Source: Nephromyces sp. MM_2019 (Eukaryota > Apicomplexa > Aconoidasida > Nephromycida). Taken from it: DNA of 64,000 bases. The notes under the pieces were generated by a model. It ran no database searches. It was given only the letters and a program-made list of their open reading frames with translations, and had not been told where the DNA came from. Shown here one piece after another: positions 54,333 to 64,000 of the stretch (position 1 is the first letter of the stretch; each line of letters opens with the position of its first letter). The stretch lies in the NCBI GenBank assembly GCA_015657535.1, contig JADHZB010000961.1:22047-86046 (forward strand), written 5' to 3'. Position numbers and translations under genes: made by a program.

Positions 54333-57300
54333 ATGGATTCGGTGTTGGATTCCTGGGAAGATTTCGATGTTTTTGATGCTCCTAAAAATGGTAGGAAGAG
54401 GTGTATCTTTAGATAAATTTAGCGCATTTTTGTACCGTAATCTGTACGCTGTGTGTGCGATTTTATCGAATTTTAGTCATATCGCTTTTTTTCCTTGATA
54501 TTTCGAGTATTTTCATTGCAATGATATATCTCTTTGATTTTCAGCAGAGTACTGGTGAGAATCTAAAGAAAAGCGTTTTTTGCTGAAAAAGGCTGAATTT
54601 TTTGATAAATTGAAAATTTACAAGGATAAAGTATTAATGAGAATAATATAGTCAAAAGAAAGCCTCCACTACTACCTTGACCTCGCAACACGCACACAAA
54701 CAGAAAACACAGCTGTAGCCAACATGCAGTTCTCTTTTGACTTCATCCCTTGCATTATAATATGATGCTGTTGCAAATTTCGTTGAGATTTTATGGTTTC
54801 TTAGACGTTTATAACCAGATTTTTTATGTTTAATTTCGGTAGATAACGGTCCCCCACCGTGTGATCTGTGGGATGATTTAGACGATGAAGCTAACAATGC
54901 CTCAAAATCTGGTGGGTAATGGCGAGACTGATGTCAAGGGCATAACCTGTGTGTGTATTTTTTTTCTTATTTTCTTCTTTAGGTGTACGTACGGCGATTT
55001 TTTGCAAGTATTGTGTGCCTCTACTGTGATATTAACACACGGTTTCACTCTTAATAGATTCATATTTCAAAGTTAATTAGATTGTAGCTCATCGGAGTAG
55101 CATTATAACAGCAGATAAATGATGTTTTTTGGGCAGTTTAAAGTGATTTTTTAGTCATTTTTTGAAGTTGCTATCCTAGTGTGAAGATTTCCTTTATATA
55201 CGTCGGTGTGTTTGTAATTTTCTGTTGTTTCTGTTTAATGGTGGCAATTATTGGCGATTGTTTATTCCCAGGTATATTTAGTGTGTGTCTTATTCAACCT
55301 TGTGACTGCTCTGTCTGCTAAAATTCTGAGTTGAAGCTAATAAGATTTGGCTGTGTTTATCCGCTCGTTATTGTAGTTTTTCTAAGTTTCGCTCTTTTAG
55401 TCATCTACTTTCTACCTTTTTTTCTTCTTGTGCTTCTGCTCCCTCTTCTCTCTTTTCATCTCCCTCTTCACCTCTCTCTTCATCTCCCTCTTCATCTCTA
55501 TCTTCATCTATTATCATATTCATTTGGAGTTTATTTCAGGCAATGTAGAGCAAGAAAGGGCTGATTATGCTTTAAGAAACAAGGAATATGGAAAGAAGAT
55601 GGAGGCTGAGGCGTGAGTGTTTAATTTTAGCGCTGCATACTCTTTGTGGCCATTGCCTTTGTACCTGAGATATATATACTCTATCACCGGCTTCATCTAC
55701 TGATTCCCATATTACTACTACTTACTCTTTTTAATTTGATTTCTCTTGTGTGTGTGTTGCGTGTGAGTACTTTCCAACATTTTTGTAGATTTTTGCCTTT
55801 TTGTACGCTACTTTTAGTAGGCTTGCTATTGGGGTTTAATCTGAATTTGCTCGGTTTTTCTAGAAATTTTGACGCTTCTTCATCATTATCAATCTGCTCT
55901 TGATCTTTTTTACTGAACTTTTTGATGAAATTTCTTCTTCCGGTTTAAAAATCTTGTAAAAAAAGCTGAAATGGTATAAGAACATGATGAACTGAAATCA
56001 AACGAAAAAATTCCGAGCTAATATCATACTCCTTGATGAGCTTTTGGCCTTTTTTTACCCCAATATATATTTTCATGGAAAAAAGTCTCGGAAAAAAAGC
56101 CATCAAAAAACGACAATATTCTAAAAGATGAAGATGTGTTTGTATATTTACATAAAAATAGTAATAGGAATTTAAAAAAAGTGCAGATTTTGCAAACTTT
56201 CTTTTCCGCTGTTTTTCTAGTGTAGCAATGCAGTCTGAGGATACCATGTGGTCAGATATTGTCTATGGAAATGTGGAAAAAGAAGCAGGAGCAGAGCTAA
56301 AGGGTGGAAAAAAAGGCAAAAGAGGTGTGTGTATGTGTTTCTTTGTATTTTTTTGAAGCATGTATTCCTCCATCAAGATTTAGTATGCCGTTTTCTTTCT
56401 TGGCTATGGCTTCGTTAAGCTAGTAAAGATTATAGTTTGTGGTGAATTTTTTCTTCCCTGCTTTTTTGAAGATTTTTTGCCATATGTTTGGTCACGGTTT
56501 AGTCTGTGTGTGCTTTTGCCTTTGTTGCAAACTTGCTTTGTTTCAATTTAGTAAATTCTGCCAGCATACCATGTTTTTCCGCTTCAGAGTGTGTCTTGTG
56601 GGTTTGGGTGATGTGGGAGGGTTTTGGCCTACTTTTAGAGTGTGTGTTGTGTGTTGTGTGTTGTGTGTTGTGTGTTGTAGATTTCAAGCTGTTCATTTAC
56701 TCTACTGTTTTTGTTCGATTTATCTACAGAAAAATCTGATAAAATTAAGCTAGCCATAACTGACCAGGAGACGTTGCTTAGAAGTATTGATTTGTTTTCC
56801 CCAGAGACGATTACTCTATGTGCACGTATCTTGGCTGAGAAGATTGAATCATCAAAGGTGTGATTAGAATATGTTGAGAATTGCTCATTATAGAATAGAG
56901 CGTGACGAGATTATGATGTAAAAACCATGCTTTTTATAGTGTATGGGGAAGTGGGATGTTGTAAGAGTGAGAAAATTAGTACCCCTCCCCACGCAAATCC
57001 AAACACTGCACACACACCTGGTCACCAACTCTCTTGCACACACAGCAGCCACCATGACAAACACATGACAACCACCTCCCCCACAAACACGCAGCATCCA
57101 CTAACCTACTAGCACGCTACAACCACCACCCGCACACATACAACCACCACACCCCCCACACACAACCATCACACCCACACACACAATCATATTCAATCAA
57201 AGTTGGACCCACCCGAAAGGTGAATGGTCTGTAGCACTCATCATCTTTGATTGTATGAATAATGAAACGTTAAAAATATCTGATGATTATTATGCTCATG

Positions 57301-58610
57301 CACCCACACACTTACATTTGAAAGGTAATCTACACACACACACACATACAGAGATATAAGCTCTTTTAGTGTTTTACAAGCATAGACTTGCACATGGATG
57401 TTTTTGTATATTTCATCTTCTTCATACAGTTTCCCAAGCGTTACGCTGCTCGGTTTCTAAGTCGTCTACAGGATGCCCTGTGGAAAAATATGGATTTTAA
57501 TGTGAGTATTTCGATGAAGCCTTGTGTGTTGATACATGCATAAATATATGCTTGTTCTATGCATTATGATGCTTTTGCAAGTTCTTTGTTTTCTTATATA
57601 AATGAGCTTCTTTTTTGATTTTGAATGTGTGTGCTTGCCTCTATGTACGGGTATGTGTGTGAATGTATGAATCGAATTGGGGTGCGATAGGTGTGTGTAT
57701 GTGAATGTATGCATCGAATAGGGATGCGATAGGTGTGTATGTGTGTGAATGTATGCATCGAATAGGGATGTGTGTGCAACTATATATGACCCCATCAGGG
57801 TGTGTGTAAATCTATGGCATGTTCTATCTTGCTGGTTGATGCTTGGTTATGTTATAGATCGCCGGTGTATACAAGTTCGTTTCTGCTCTTGTGGTTTCCC
57901 AGCTGCTTTTTGAACATTTAACCTGTTTATTCTATACGTTGCTGCTCCTATTATTTGTGTGTGTGTGTGCTTTTCATGATTATTTATTGCTGGCCTTCCC
58001 ACGGTTCTTTTCCCTTTTTCATATTTTCACATTCTCTTAAACATATACACACTACCACACTCAGCACCAAAACGTGTGTGGCTTTTAATATTTCGTCACA
58101 CATGCATGCCCAATCTCTACGCGTAATCGCATACATCCCCGTGTGTGTTTGTGTGTGTATCTAAGAATCTATCACTCCCCTCTCTATTCCATCGTCTTAT
58201 CATCTCAGGAGCTTACAAGCAGCAAGAAGAAGTTGGAGGCTCATATGAAAGGTTTGGGCTTAGATGCTGCTTCCAAGGCTACAGCAAGAACCAAAGTGCA
58301 GGATGCTCTTCCAAGTGGGACTTCTGCTCGTGATTATTTAGATGAAGATGATAGGTTATATGACGACGACGATGATGAAGTTGATGACTATGATTATGAG
58401 AATGACGGGGTCCAAGCAAACGCGGAGTCAACTGAAGCTAGTTCTCATGGAGGTCACCAGGGTGCAACGGCGTATTATAACAACATGGGTGGGGGTGGAG
58501 GGAGTAAGTCGAGTAAGGGGCCTGCATGGGATACATCTGACGATCCTCTTCCTTCAGCATCTGCTTCTACAGCAAAAGCCACAAAGAAGAAGATTATTTT
58601 GAGAAGATAG
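54333..58610 (+). CDS. translation initiation factor eIF3 subunit J-like
   Basis: Seven exons (54333-54390, 54843-54911, 55540-55612, 56221-56324, 56730-56857, 57430-57501 and 58209-58610) join with matching phases to give 301 residues. The N-terminus has the acidic, Trp-containing motifs of eIF3j (DSWEDFDVFDAP and LWDDLDDEAN). The central part (LFSPETITLCARILAEKI, FPKRYAARFLSRLQDALWKN, ELTSSKKKLEAHMKGL) aligns with the conserved helical region of eIF3j/Hcr1. An acidic DDDDDEVDDYD stretch, a Gly/Ser-rich part and a basic end (KKKIILRR) follow. eIF3j associates with eIF3 and the 40S subunit at the decoding site. Introns are 405-707 nt, TG- and T-rich, and hold several repeats. Confidence 0.85.
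55437..55520. repeat. CT-rich tract in eIF3j intron 2
   Basis: About 80 nt of near-pure pyrimidine with recurring CTTCATCTCCCT units, just upstream of the acceptor at 55539. It may act as an extended polypyrimidine tract. The leucine- and serine-rich frames over it are artefacts. Confidence 0.85.
56640..56680. repeat. TGTGTGT heptamer array
   Basis: About five copies of a GTGTGTT unit in eIF3j intron 4. Confidence 0.9.
56980..57190. repeat. CA/CCA-rich tract
   Basis: A 200-nt stretch of CACACA, ACCACCAC and CACCC units in eIF3j intron 5. The plus strand switches abruptly here from T/G-rich to C/A-rich. Confidence 0.85.
57661..57771. repeat. 42-44-bp minisatellite, 2.6 copies
   Basis: Units start GAATGTATG at 57661, 57703 and 57747, each followed by ATCGAAT and GGATGCGATAGGTGTGT. 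They lie in eIF3j intron 6. The minus-strand frame with repeated His/Thr/Ser blocks is a product of this array. Confidence 0.88.
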
Positions 58611-59085
58611 TGCTAGCAATGATGAATCCTATTATGTGATGAATTTCGTCTGCTTTTGTGCTTTGGTGGTGTGTGTGTGTTGAGTTTGAAGGGTAAAAAG
58701 TTTCAGTTTTAGTAGTGTGTGTGTGTTGAGGAGTTTCCAGGTGAAAAGATAGTCACCACGAATGCCTTGGGGGGGTTTTGTGTGTTCTCCACGTGTATTG
58801 GTAGTGTTTGCTCGTAGCAGCATAAGGCTCTTCATCGAGGTCGTGGTGTATGATTGATTAGGGTTGAGTGTTTATTCGGTCGGTTAAGTTAAATCGTTGC
58901 GCTACCATCTTTGGCCGCTGACTTGCTTTGATTTGCCGTGTTAAAAGGACAAGAATCATTCAATTTTGATGTTGAGATCTCTACGCTGAAGTTTCATGAG
59001 GGGGGCATAGTGAAACTCTGCGATCCCTGTCCTTCATGATACCCCTCCCCCACATAGTGAAGCTTCAAAATCCCTCCGCTTAGTT
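58611..59085. other. 3' flank of eIF3j, GT-rich
   Basis: Contains two short GT runs (near 58668 and 58714) and no recognisable exon. Confidence 0.4.
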
Positions 59086-60023
59086 TTACCGCTTCTTCCA
59101 GTACTTCTTTGCAATTCTTTTGGTATTATCACGCTTGACATTCCTCATTTTAGTTGGAATAAGCGGTACCAGGGGGGTGCCATCACTCCTTTTTGACGGT
59201 CTCTACTACCTGCGGATTCTTTTATCGCCTATTATCATTCTATAAGTAGTTATTTTTATACCTCTCGGCATCGCTCTTGGCACACACCTTAAAAGAACTT
59301 CAATACCAATTTCTTTCGCTGATATATGCAATGACTTCCATAAGCTTTTCTTTTTCCTATCCCATAAATGCTATTACTTGTACTAGTACCATAATTAGCT
59401 GGCGATTATCCCTCTCACTAGACGAAATGAAGAGTCAGTAGGCGTTACTTTGTGTGTAGTAAACATCACTCTATATATTGATACATACGAGTTGCCCTGC
59501 GGCTGATCAGTAACCGTTGTAATTGCCTTTTGAAGCACCCCTTCATTACAAGAATAGCATCTACTTCTGTAGCCTTGTGCGTAGAACTAGTGTTTCTATG
59601 CGAAGCAGCTGACTCAGTCATCATGTCTTTGATGATTAGAGTGTATTATAACTCGCACTTTTGAGTGTAATTTGTATGCCACAGGACAGTCTTAATGTGT
59701 GGAAGTGTGTGTGGGGGAGGTGTTAGTTGTGGGACCTGGGAAAAATATATAGATACACATATTTTGTTGTTCGCCAAGAGAGGACGAACTACTGCGCGAG
59801 TATATATATGTATATATGAAGGTACTGAAAGAAGAGAGAGACCTCTGTCAAAAGACACGTCCAGTGGCTCATTCGTGACAAGGCTCACTCTTGCGCAGGG
59901 GTGAAGTATGGGGTAAAAAAGCCACTTTTGAAAAAATGTTGCGAAATGCTGCGGCATAGAAATTAGGGTAAATCCCGCTATTTCACTGTTTGGAACAATT
60001 GCCATAGGTGAAACTCCTGTCAT
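59086..60023 (-). other. protein-like minus-strand frames, unresolved
   Basis: An ATG at 60023 opens a 125-codon frame. Further frames at 59624-59469 and 59188-59086 (the last ending TAA after a basic tail, KKYWKKR) look coding by codon pattern. They join only through introns of 19 to 21 nt, or if stop codons are read through. No family is recognised. The individual frames may be exons of a normal gene whose splice sites I have misread. Confidence 0.22.
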
Positions 60024-60068
60024 GCTAATGTTTTGACTATAAAAGACCTCGCAAGCCCCTCATCATAG

Positions 60069-60973
60069 TGGAAGACATGGGCCGTCAAAAGCTACGAAGA
60101 TGCGGCTACAGACCGTATGGATTTCAAATAAGAAATTTCAACTTTAAATGTCGACATTGCATGCCTGCTGGGATACACAAAGGTAAATGAAAGGGAGATA
60201 AAAACATCTAACAACCTAAACAGGTTCCCCAAAGAGTTCGAAAAGGTGTTCAAGTAGAAGCAAATGAGGCACGGTCGTGCTGTTGGTTGCTATGATGAAC
60301 AGCGAAATCGTCTCAGAGACAAAAGAGAGACTACTAATCAGTACCTGGGCAAAATATTAGAGAAAAGCTAGAGACTTTCTGCCATCATGTAACTAAGTAT
60401 GTCTCTCCAACAGCAAGTTGGAAGCTTTTGAAAGCCCTGTTGAGCAAGGTAAAGCTATTATATATTCTTCCTACTAAGTGCTCTCTTAACGAGCATGGCC
60501 CTTACGCTACTGTAGTTCTTCCATTTCAGCTGGTAGAGGCTAGTGAAGCAGAGGAACAAAGGTTGTAGCGTAAGAGCTTAGCAGGGTAAGCTTGCGGTAA
60601 CATTGGATCGTGAATTGATCTTTATCTCATTGGGAGCAGACTGGTGCATTGAGTTTATGCTTGCTCAAAATATCGTAGGTATTCCGGAGGTAGGTATAAT
60701 CAATATATACAGCTAGTGTGTGGCAGTGCAGTTGTTATAAGCAGTGTGACCAGCTAGCATTGCAAAGGAAACAGAGAGAAATTTGCATGAGGCAGATCCC
60801 AAAACCTTCTTACATGTCAAGCGTGTGTGCTCAAAATTTGCTGTTACCAGAAAGAAATGTGCTTCGTGCAGCGAAACGCAGTGTCCCGGTAAATATTCTG
60901 TTTTAATGTGGGAAACTCATCGCTGCATTTATTAGCCTCGCATCAATTAATGAATATCAGTTTAAGTGTGTGA
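60069..60973 (+). other. protein-like plus-strand frame interrupted by stops
   Basis: Five protein-like segments lie in one reading frame: 60069-60129, 60133-60254, 60258-60368, 60582-60716 and 60768-60938. The last is cysteine-rich (KKCASCSETQC). All three stop codons occur between them. They could be exons with very short introns, a decayed gene, or chance. No family is recognised. Confidence 0.25.
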
Positions 60974-60994
60974 AACTGAAGCACAGAGTGAGTT

Positions 60995-61141
60995 AAGTTC
61001 TCTTCAATGAGACCGCGCTCAGAGAGAGTGTCAGCTACTCCCCAATGAGGCTCCTCCCACTTAGAGCATCAAGTTCTCCTCAATGAGACCGCGCTCAGAG
61101 AGCGTATCAACTACTCCTCAATAAGGCTGCTTCCCCCCCTG
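60995..61141. repeat. 76-bp tandem duplication
   Basis: Two copies start AAGTTCTC at 60995 and 61071. Each holds AATGAGACCGCGCTCAGAGAG and then CTACTCCxCAAT. Divergence is about 15 percent by eye. Confidence 0.88.
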
Positions 61142-61496
61142 TTGCAGCGGGAAACAAAGGAAAAAGAACAAAAATCTGTGTGCGTGTCGTTTACTTAAAT
61201 TTTTCCATCGTTTCTAACAAAGTCATCCTTGGCTACCACCACTGGAAGTGCAACAAGAATCCCGCTTTATGCACAGACAAAACTAGAATACTTTTATATT
61301 TGACTATATTAACTCCTTGGAGGAATGCCTTAATAGCATCACCGGGCATAACTTTCGTCTAATCTTACTGATAAAGAATAAGATTCTAGCCCCCCCGGCA
61401 ATTCCCTGTTAGGTAGTATACATGGAAGTGAAGCTTAAAACTCCATGGAATTTCAAAAGTGAGGAAACATCTCACACACAGAAAGCAGCTGATTCA

Positions 61497-62613
61497 TCAA
61501 AGGGATAACTTTGCGCAAAATCGCAGAATCTCAGTTCTACGCCTATTTCACCATTTAAAATTTACAGAACTTCAAGTTTAGGATGCTATCCAATGGCTGC
61601 ATAGCAAACATTTAAACGCTAGTGTGTGAAATTAAAATGTTTTCTAGAGCCTACTGCCTGCTTCATGATGCTTTATGAGTAGCCTTTTGGATGCTAGAAT
61701 TTGATATAAAATGGCTTGGGTTGGACTCGATTTTCACCTAAACGGCACTTTTAAAAAGCTTCTCCCTTCTTGTCCAAATCGAGATTCCAAAACATCCTGT
61801 AAAACATTTTCAAAGAATGAAATAGAAGCTTTTTCAAGAAAACATCAACAAAAGCCACAGCTTAAGCCTCATTTTATAGCACACTACATTAGAAAAGTGT
61901 GTGTGCAAATACATATTGACATCATCAATCTGTTGATTAATGTGTGTGATTCTAGTCTATTAATGCGCATATTATGCACTACGCTAACTTAGTAATCAGC
62001 CAATATATTACAACATAGCAATCAACTAATCTATTACAATCTAGTAATCAGCTAATGTATCCATAGTCTATCTATTAGCCTAGCAATCAGCTAATTTAGC
62101 CATCTGCTTCTCTCTTTTTCTCAAAAGCAAAAATTACATTTGACTCTTCTCATTAACTGCAGTCCATGCAAAGAATTCCACACACTCTCGTGTGTTTGTC
62201 ATGCATAATACTTTGAATAAATTGAGAACACTAGTATAAACACTACCTTCCACGCGTATACGCATTTCCAACACTTTTCTGAACTTTCTGTGCACACACA
62301 CACACATGCAGAGCTGCTCTTCAATTCTACGATTCCATCTTCAATCAAAATTTCCCCTTTTAAACCCAAAAAAAGAAGAGAAGCAGCACACACACTCGCG
62401 ATTAAAAGCAAGCACCTGAATATATGAAGCTTCAGCACCAACAAACTCGGCTTCATGCACCTCCTCTTTAGTCTCAGCTGGAAACTTTTTGCACTCATCA
62501 GGCGACTCAAAGCCTAAGCAGTGGAGATCGTCTAATAAGCGAGGATTTGGAGAGCTTTCCGAGTAAATCATCGCGCGGAGAAAGCCAATTCTGCTAAGAA
62601 TGGTATTCGACAT
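61497..62613 (-). CDS. small three-exon protein of unknown function
   Basis: Exons 62613-62416 (ATG), 61796-61738 and 61542-61497 (TGA) join in phases 0 and 2 to give 100 residues. Introns are 619 and 195 nt. The N-terminal half reads MSNTILSRIGFLRAMIYSES and then an acidic, Cys-containing region (FESPDECKKF). The end is basic (FRRRTEILRFCAKLSL). The frame is open upstream to 62649 without an ATG, and an exon at 63399-63204 could also be 5' to it. No family is recognised. Confidence 0.45.
61985..62103. repeat. degenerate tandem repeat of about 32 bp
   Basis: Four copies of an AGTAATCAGCTAAT-like unit are spaced about 30-33 nt apart, inside the intron of the minus-strand gene at 61.5-62.6 kb. 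Confidence 0.75.
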
Positions 62614-62624
62614 CACCGAGAAGT

Positions 62625-62957
62625 ATGCCTTGCTCTTTGAGGATTTCACGTGGGTCTAGGAAGTGCAAAAAAGATGTTCTTATTGAGATCTCCACAAAGG
62701 GTGGAAGAAGAGAGAGTTTATGCCTTTGCTAAGCCGATGAAAAAGGTGCTGCTCAAAAAGTGAAATTTACAAAGAAAAAGCTGAAGCAACGATAAGATGA
62801 AACTGATGTATCATCTGAGCTTAGAATATCAAACTAAACGCAAAAGAAGGAGGATTTCTTGATGTTTAAAAAAAGATAAAATAACCAATTTTTGGAGAAG
62901 AAAGAGGAAGAAGCGGAAAAGCTACCTCCTCATGGGTACTATGGTGCACCTGTAGAG
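62625..62957 (+). other. possible divergent gene, frame interrupted by TAA
   Basis: An ATG at 62625 opens a basic frame. Read in one frame, protein-like sequence continues to a GTGAGC donor at 62957 and ends in EEEAEKLPPHGYYGAPVE. It is broken by a TAA before 62732 and by TAA at 62793, 62835 and 62877. The first break could be an 18-nt intron, but the other three lack suitable GT-AG pairs. It could be a pseudogene or a mis-assigned frame. The last segment (from about 62892) could be a true exon of a plus-strand gene. Confidence 0.3.
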
Positions 62958-62960
62958 GTG

Positions 62961-63125
62961 AGCACGATATTTGGTTGAAAGTGATGAATATTTCTCCTAA
63001 ATACACACACACACACATACACACTTGAGATAAGGAGCTAGCAACGCGTGTGGCAGGTGATAAGCAATCGAAATATGCACGATATTTTATTGGGAGTGAT
63101 GAGGGTTCCTCTTAAACATATACAC
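62961..63125. repeat. 118-bp imperfect tandem duplication
   Basis: GCACGATATTT, GTGATGA, TTCCTC and an ACACACAT run recur in the same order, starting at about 62961 and 63079. Confidence 0.75.
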
Positions 63126-63203
63126 ACATACCCTAGCACATCCAACACACAAGCAAACATAAATGCCGCGACACATACGCAGATATGCCACCCAAAAAAC
63201 TCA

Positions 63204-63399
63204 CCTTACAGGAGCAGCTGCGTTGGGGGGGATAACCCTCCTCACTGTGGGGGTAACCATCACGAATGTCGAAATGAAGACGTAAACCGATGAAACGATC
63301 GTCAAGAAGAAGAAGCATGCAAGGCCTAGGGAAGATGCTTAACTGATATAACCACAAGAATAAGGAGCCCTTCGCTACATTATTAGAAGAATTATTCAC
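63204..63399 (-). CDS. candidate exon, strand uncertain
   Basis: A minus-strand ATG frame from 63399 runs to a GTGAGT donor at 63203. It includes LHFDIRDGYPHSEEGYPP. The plus strand has an acceptor at the same border (TTACAG at 63211) and a hydrophobic frame ending in TAA at 63284. Only one can be right. Confidence 0.25.
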
Positions 63400-63639
63400 G
63401 CTGTTTTCCTGAAGAAGAAGTTCATGAGGTTAAGATGAGAAATCAGTAAAAATCGGTGTATGTACACTCATATATCAATGTGCGAAAACAAATATATCGG
63501 TATGTAGACTTATATATATCATTATATATACATATAAATAGGAATGCCAATAAGGCAACACAAATAAATAGATTTTGTATAATAAAAATATTCTCTATTA
63601 CTTTTGATGAATTTTTAATTATACAAGCGTATATACACT

Positions 63640-63747
63640 GACGTGGGTGCTTCAAGGGTAAGCAAACAGCAAGCAGCAGCAATTCAAGATTCTATGAAGG
63701 AGGCTAAACTGGAAAACATAGCATTAGCGAAGGAGTCGGACAAGTAA
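63640..63747 (+). CDS. candidate exon near the right edge
   Basis: A 36-codon frame (about 63640-63747, ending TAA) contains SKQQAAAIQDSMKEAKLENI and looks like a charged helix. A GTAACC donor at 63745 would link in phase 2 to the GAA-rich frame from 63859. The 5' partner is unknown. Confidence 0.28.
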   Translation, partial: DVGASRVSKQQAAAIQDSMKEAKLENIALAKESDK

Positions 63748-63856
63748 CCTCTAAAGAGGATGAGATACATATCAATTTTAAGTCAAAATAGAAGGAATGA
63801 GAGACATACAAGTAAATAGAAAGAATAACAGATATAAAACTAAAGTTACTCTAAAC

Positions 63857-64000
63857 GCAGATTCGAAATCGAGAACAAGAAGGAGAAGGAGAAGAAGAAG
63901 AAGAAGATGAACAAGAAGAAGAAGAAGAACAAGAAGAAGGAGAAGGAGAAGAAGAAGAAGATAAAGATGAAGGAGATGGAAACGATGAACAAGATGAAGA
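63857..64000. repeat. GAA/GGA purine tract at the right edge
   Basis: About 140 nt of GAA, GGA and GAT triplets runs to the window end, open in all three plus frames (Glu-, Lys- or Arg-rich). It may be part of an acidic or basic low-complexity exon of a gene continuing beyond the window, or a non-coding triplet array. Confidence 0.85.

Noticed and set aside
57466..57795. 109-codon minus frame with repeated His/Thr blocks
   Set aside because: It is produced by the 42-44-bp minisatellite inside an eIF3j intron.
17556..60973. Reassigned genetic code with TAA/TAG as Gln and TGA as Trp
   Set aside because: GATA, scaffold, eIF3j, TPR and rhomboid genes use these codons only as terminators and encode Gln and Trp normally. 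Readthrough of any frame looks protein-like, so the evidence is not sufficient. Kept as a finding, not a claim.

Overview
This is eukaryotic nuclear DNA. Genes are split by GT-AG introns: in the securely recognised genes these run from about 83 to 1,700 nt, with donors such as GTAAGT, GTGAGT and GTATGT and short pyrimidine-rich acceptors. The sequence is AT-rich, and many introns carry TG/CA, CT or minisatellite arrays. Gene content (Rab GTPase, PARL-type rhomboid, mitochondrial inner-membrane peptidase, eIF3j, GATA finger) fits a mitochondriate, probably unicellular eukaryote. I cannot place it more precisely. Single-exon ORFs badly under-represent the genes, so I joined exons by hand, requiring GT-AG borders and matching codon phase; exon coordinates are in each entry.

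Layout, left to right. 0.1-3.3 kb: little that I can support. 3.37-8.12 kb (-): a nine-exon Rab1/Ypt1-type GTPase. 9.6-12.3 kb (-): protein-like exons of unknown function, weakly supported. 13.65-16.26 kb (+): a multi-exon gene of unknown function. 16.4-20.3 kb: scattered candidate exons only. 20.4-22.1 kb (+): a large exon with one GATA-type zinc finger. 23.4 kb: an in-frame 60-nt duplication in a lysine-rich frame. 24.4-26.5 kb (+): a complete three-exon PARL-like rhomboid protease. 26.7-29.9 kb: weakly supported small genes, mostly membrane-associated. 30.1-33.9 kb (+): a 756-aa basic, partly coiled-coil protein with no recognised domain. 34.2-38.7 kb (+): an Armadillo/HEAT-like solenoid in ten exons. 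40.4-42.1 kb (-): IMP1-type mitochondrial inner membrane peptidase. 42.5-44.4 kb: candidate small genes around a 35-bp minisatellite. 45.7-47.1 kb (-): a tail-anchored TPR protein. 48.0-48.4 kb (-): a small EamA/TMEM234-like transporter. 50.9-52.5 kb (+): a small multi-exon protein. 54.3-58.6 kb (+): eIF3j, seven exons with clean phases. 59-64 kb: ambiguous protein-like frames, tandem repeats, a small minus-strand gene and a GAA-rich tract at the right edge.

The genes do not form a pathway or operon. They look like housekeeping genes in ordinary eukaryotic arrangement. Two intramembrane or inner-membrane mitochondrial proteases (PARL-like and IMP1-like) lie about 14 kb apart, which may be coincidence. 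I found no convincing mobile element, CRISPR array, rRNA or tRNA. The most interesting unresolved items are protein-like frames at 17.5-18.9 kb and 59.0-61.0 kb that only join up if 18-26-nt introns or stop-codon readthrough are allowed. I treat both explanations as unproven, because every recognisable gene here uses normal introns and the standard code.
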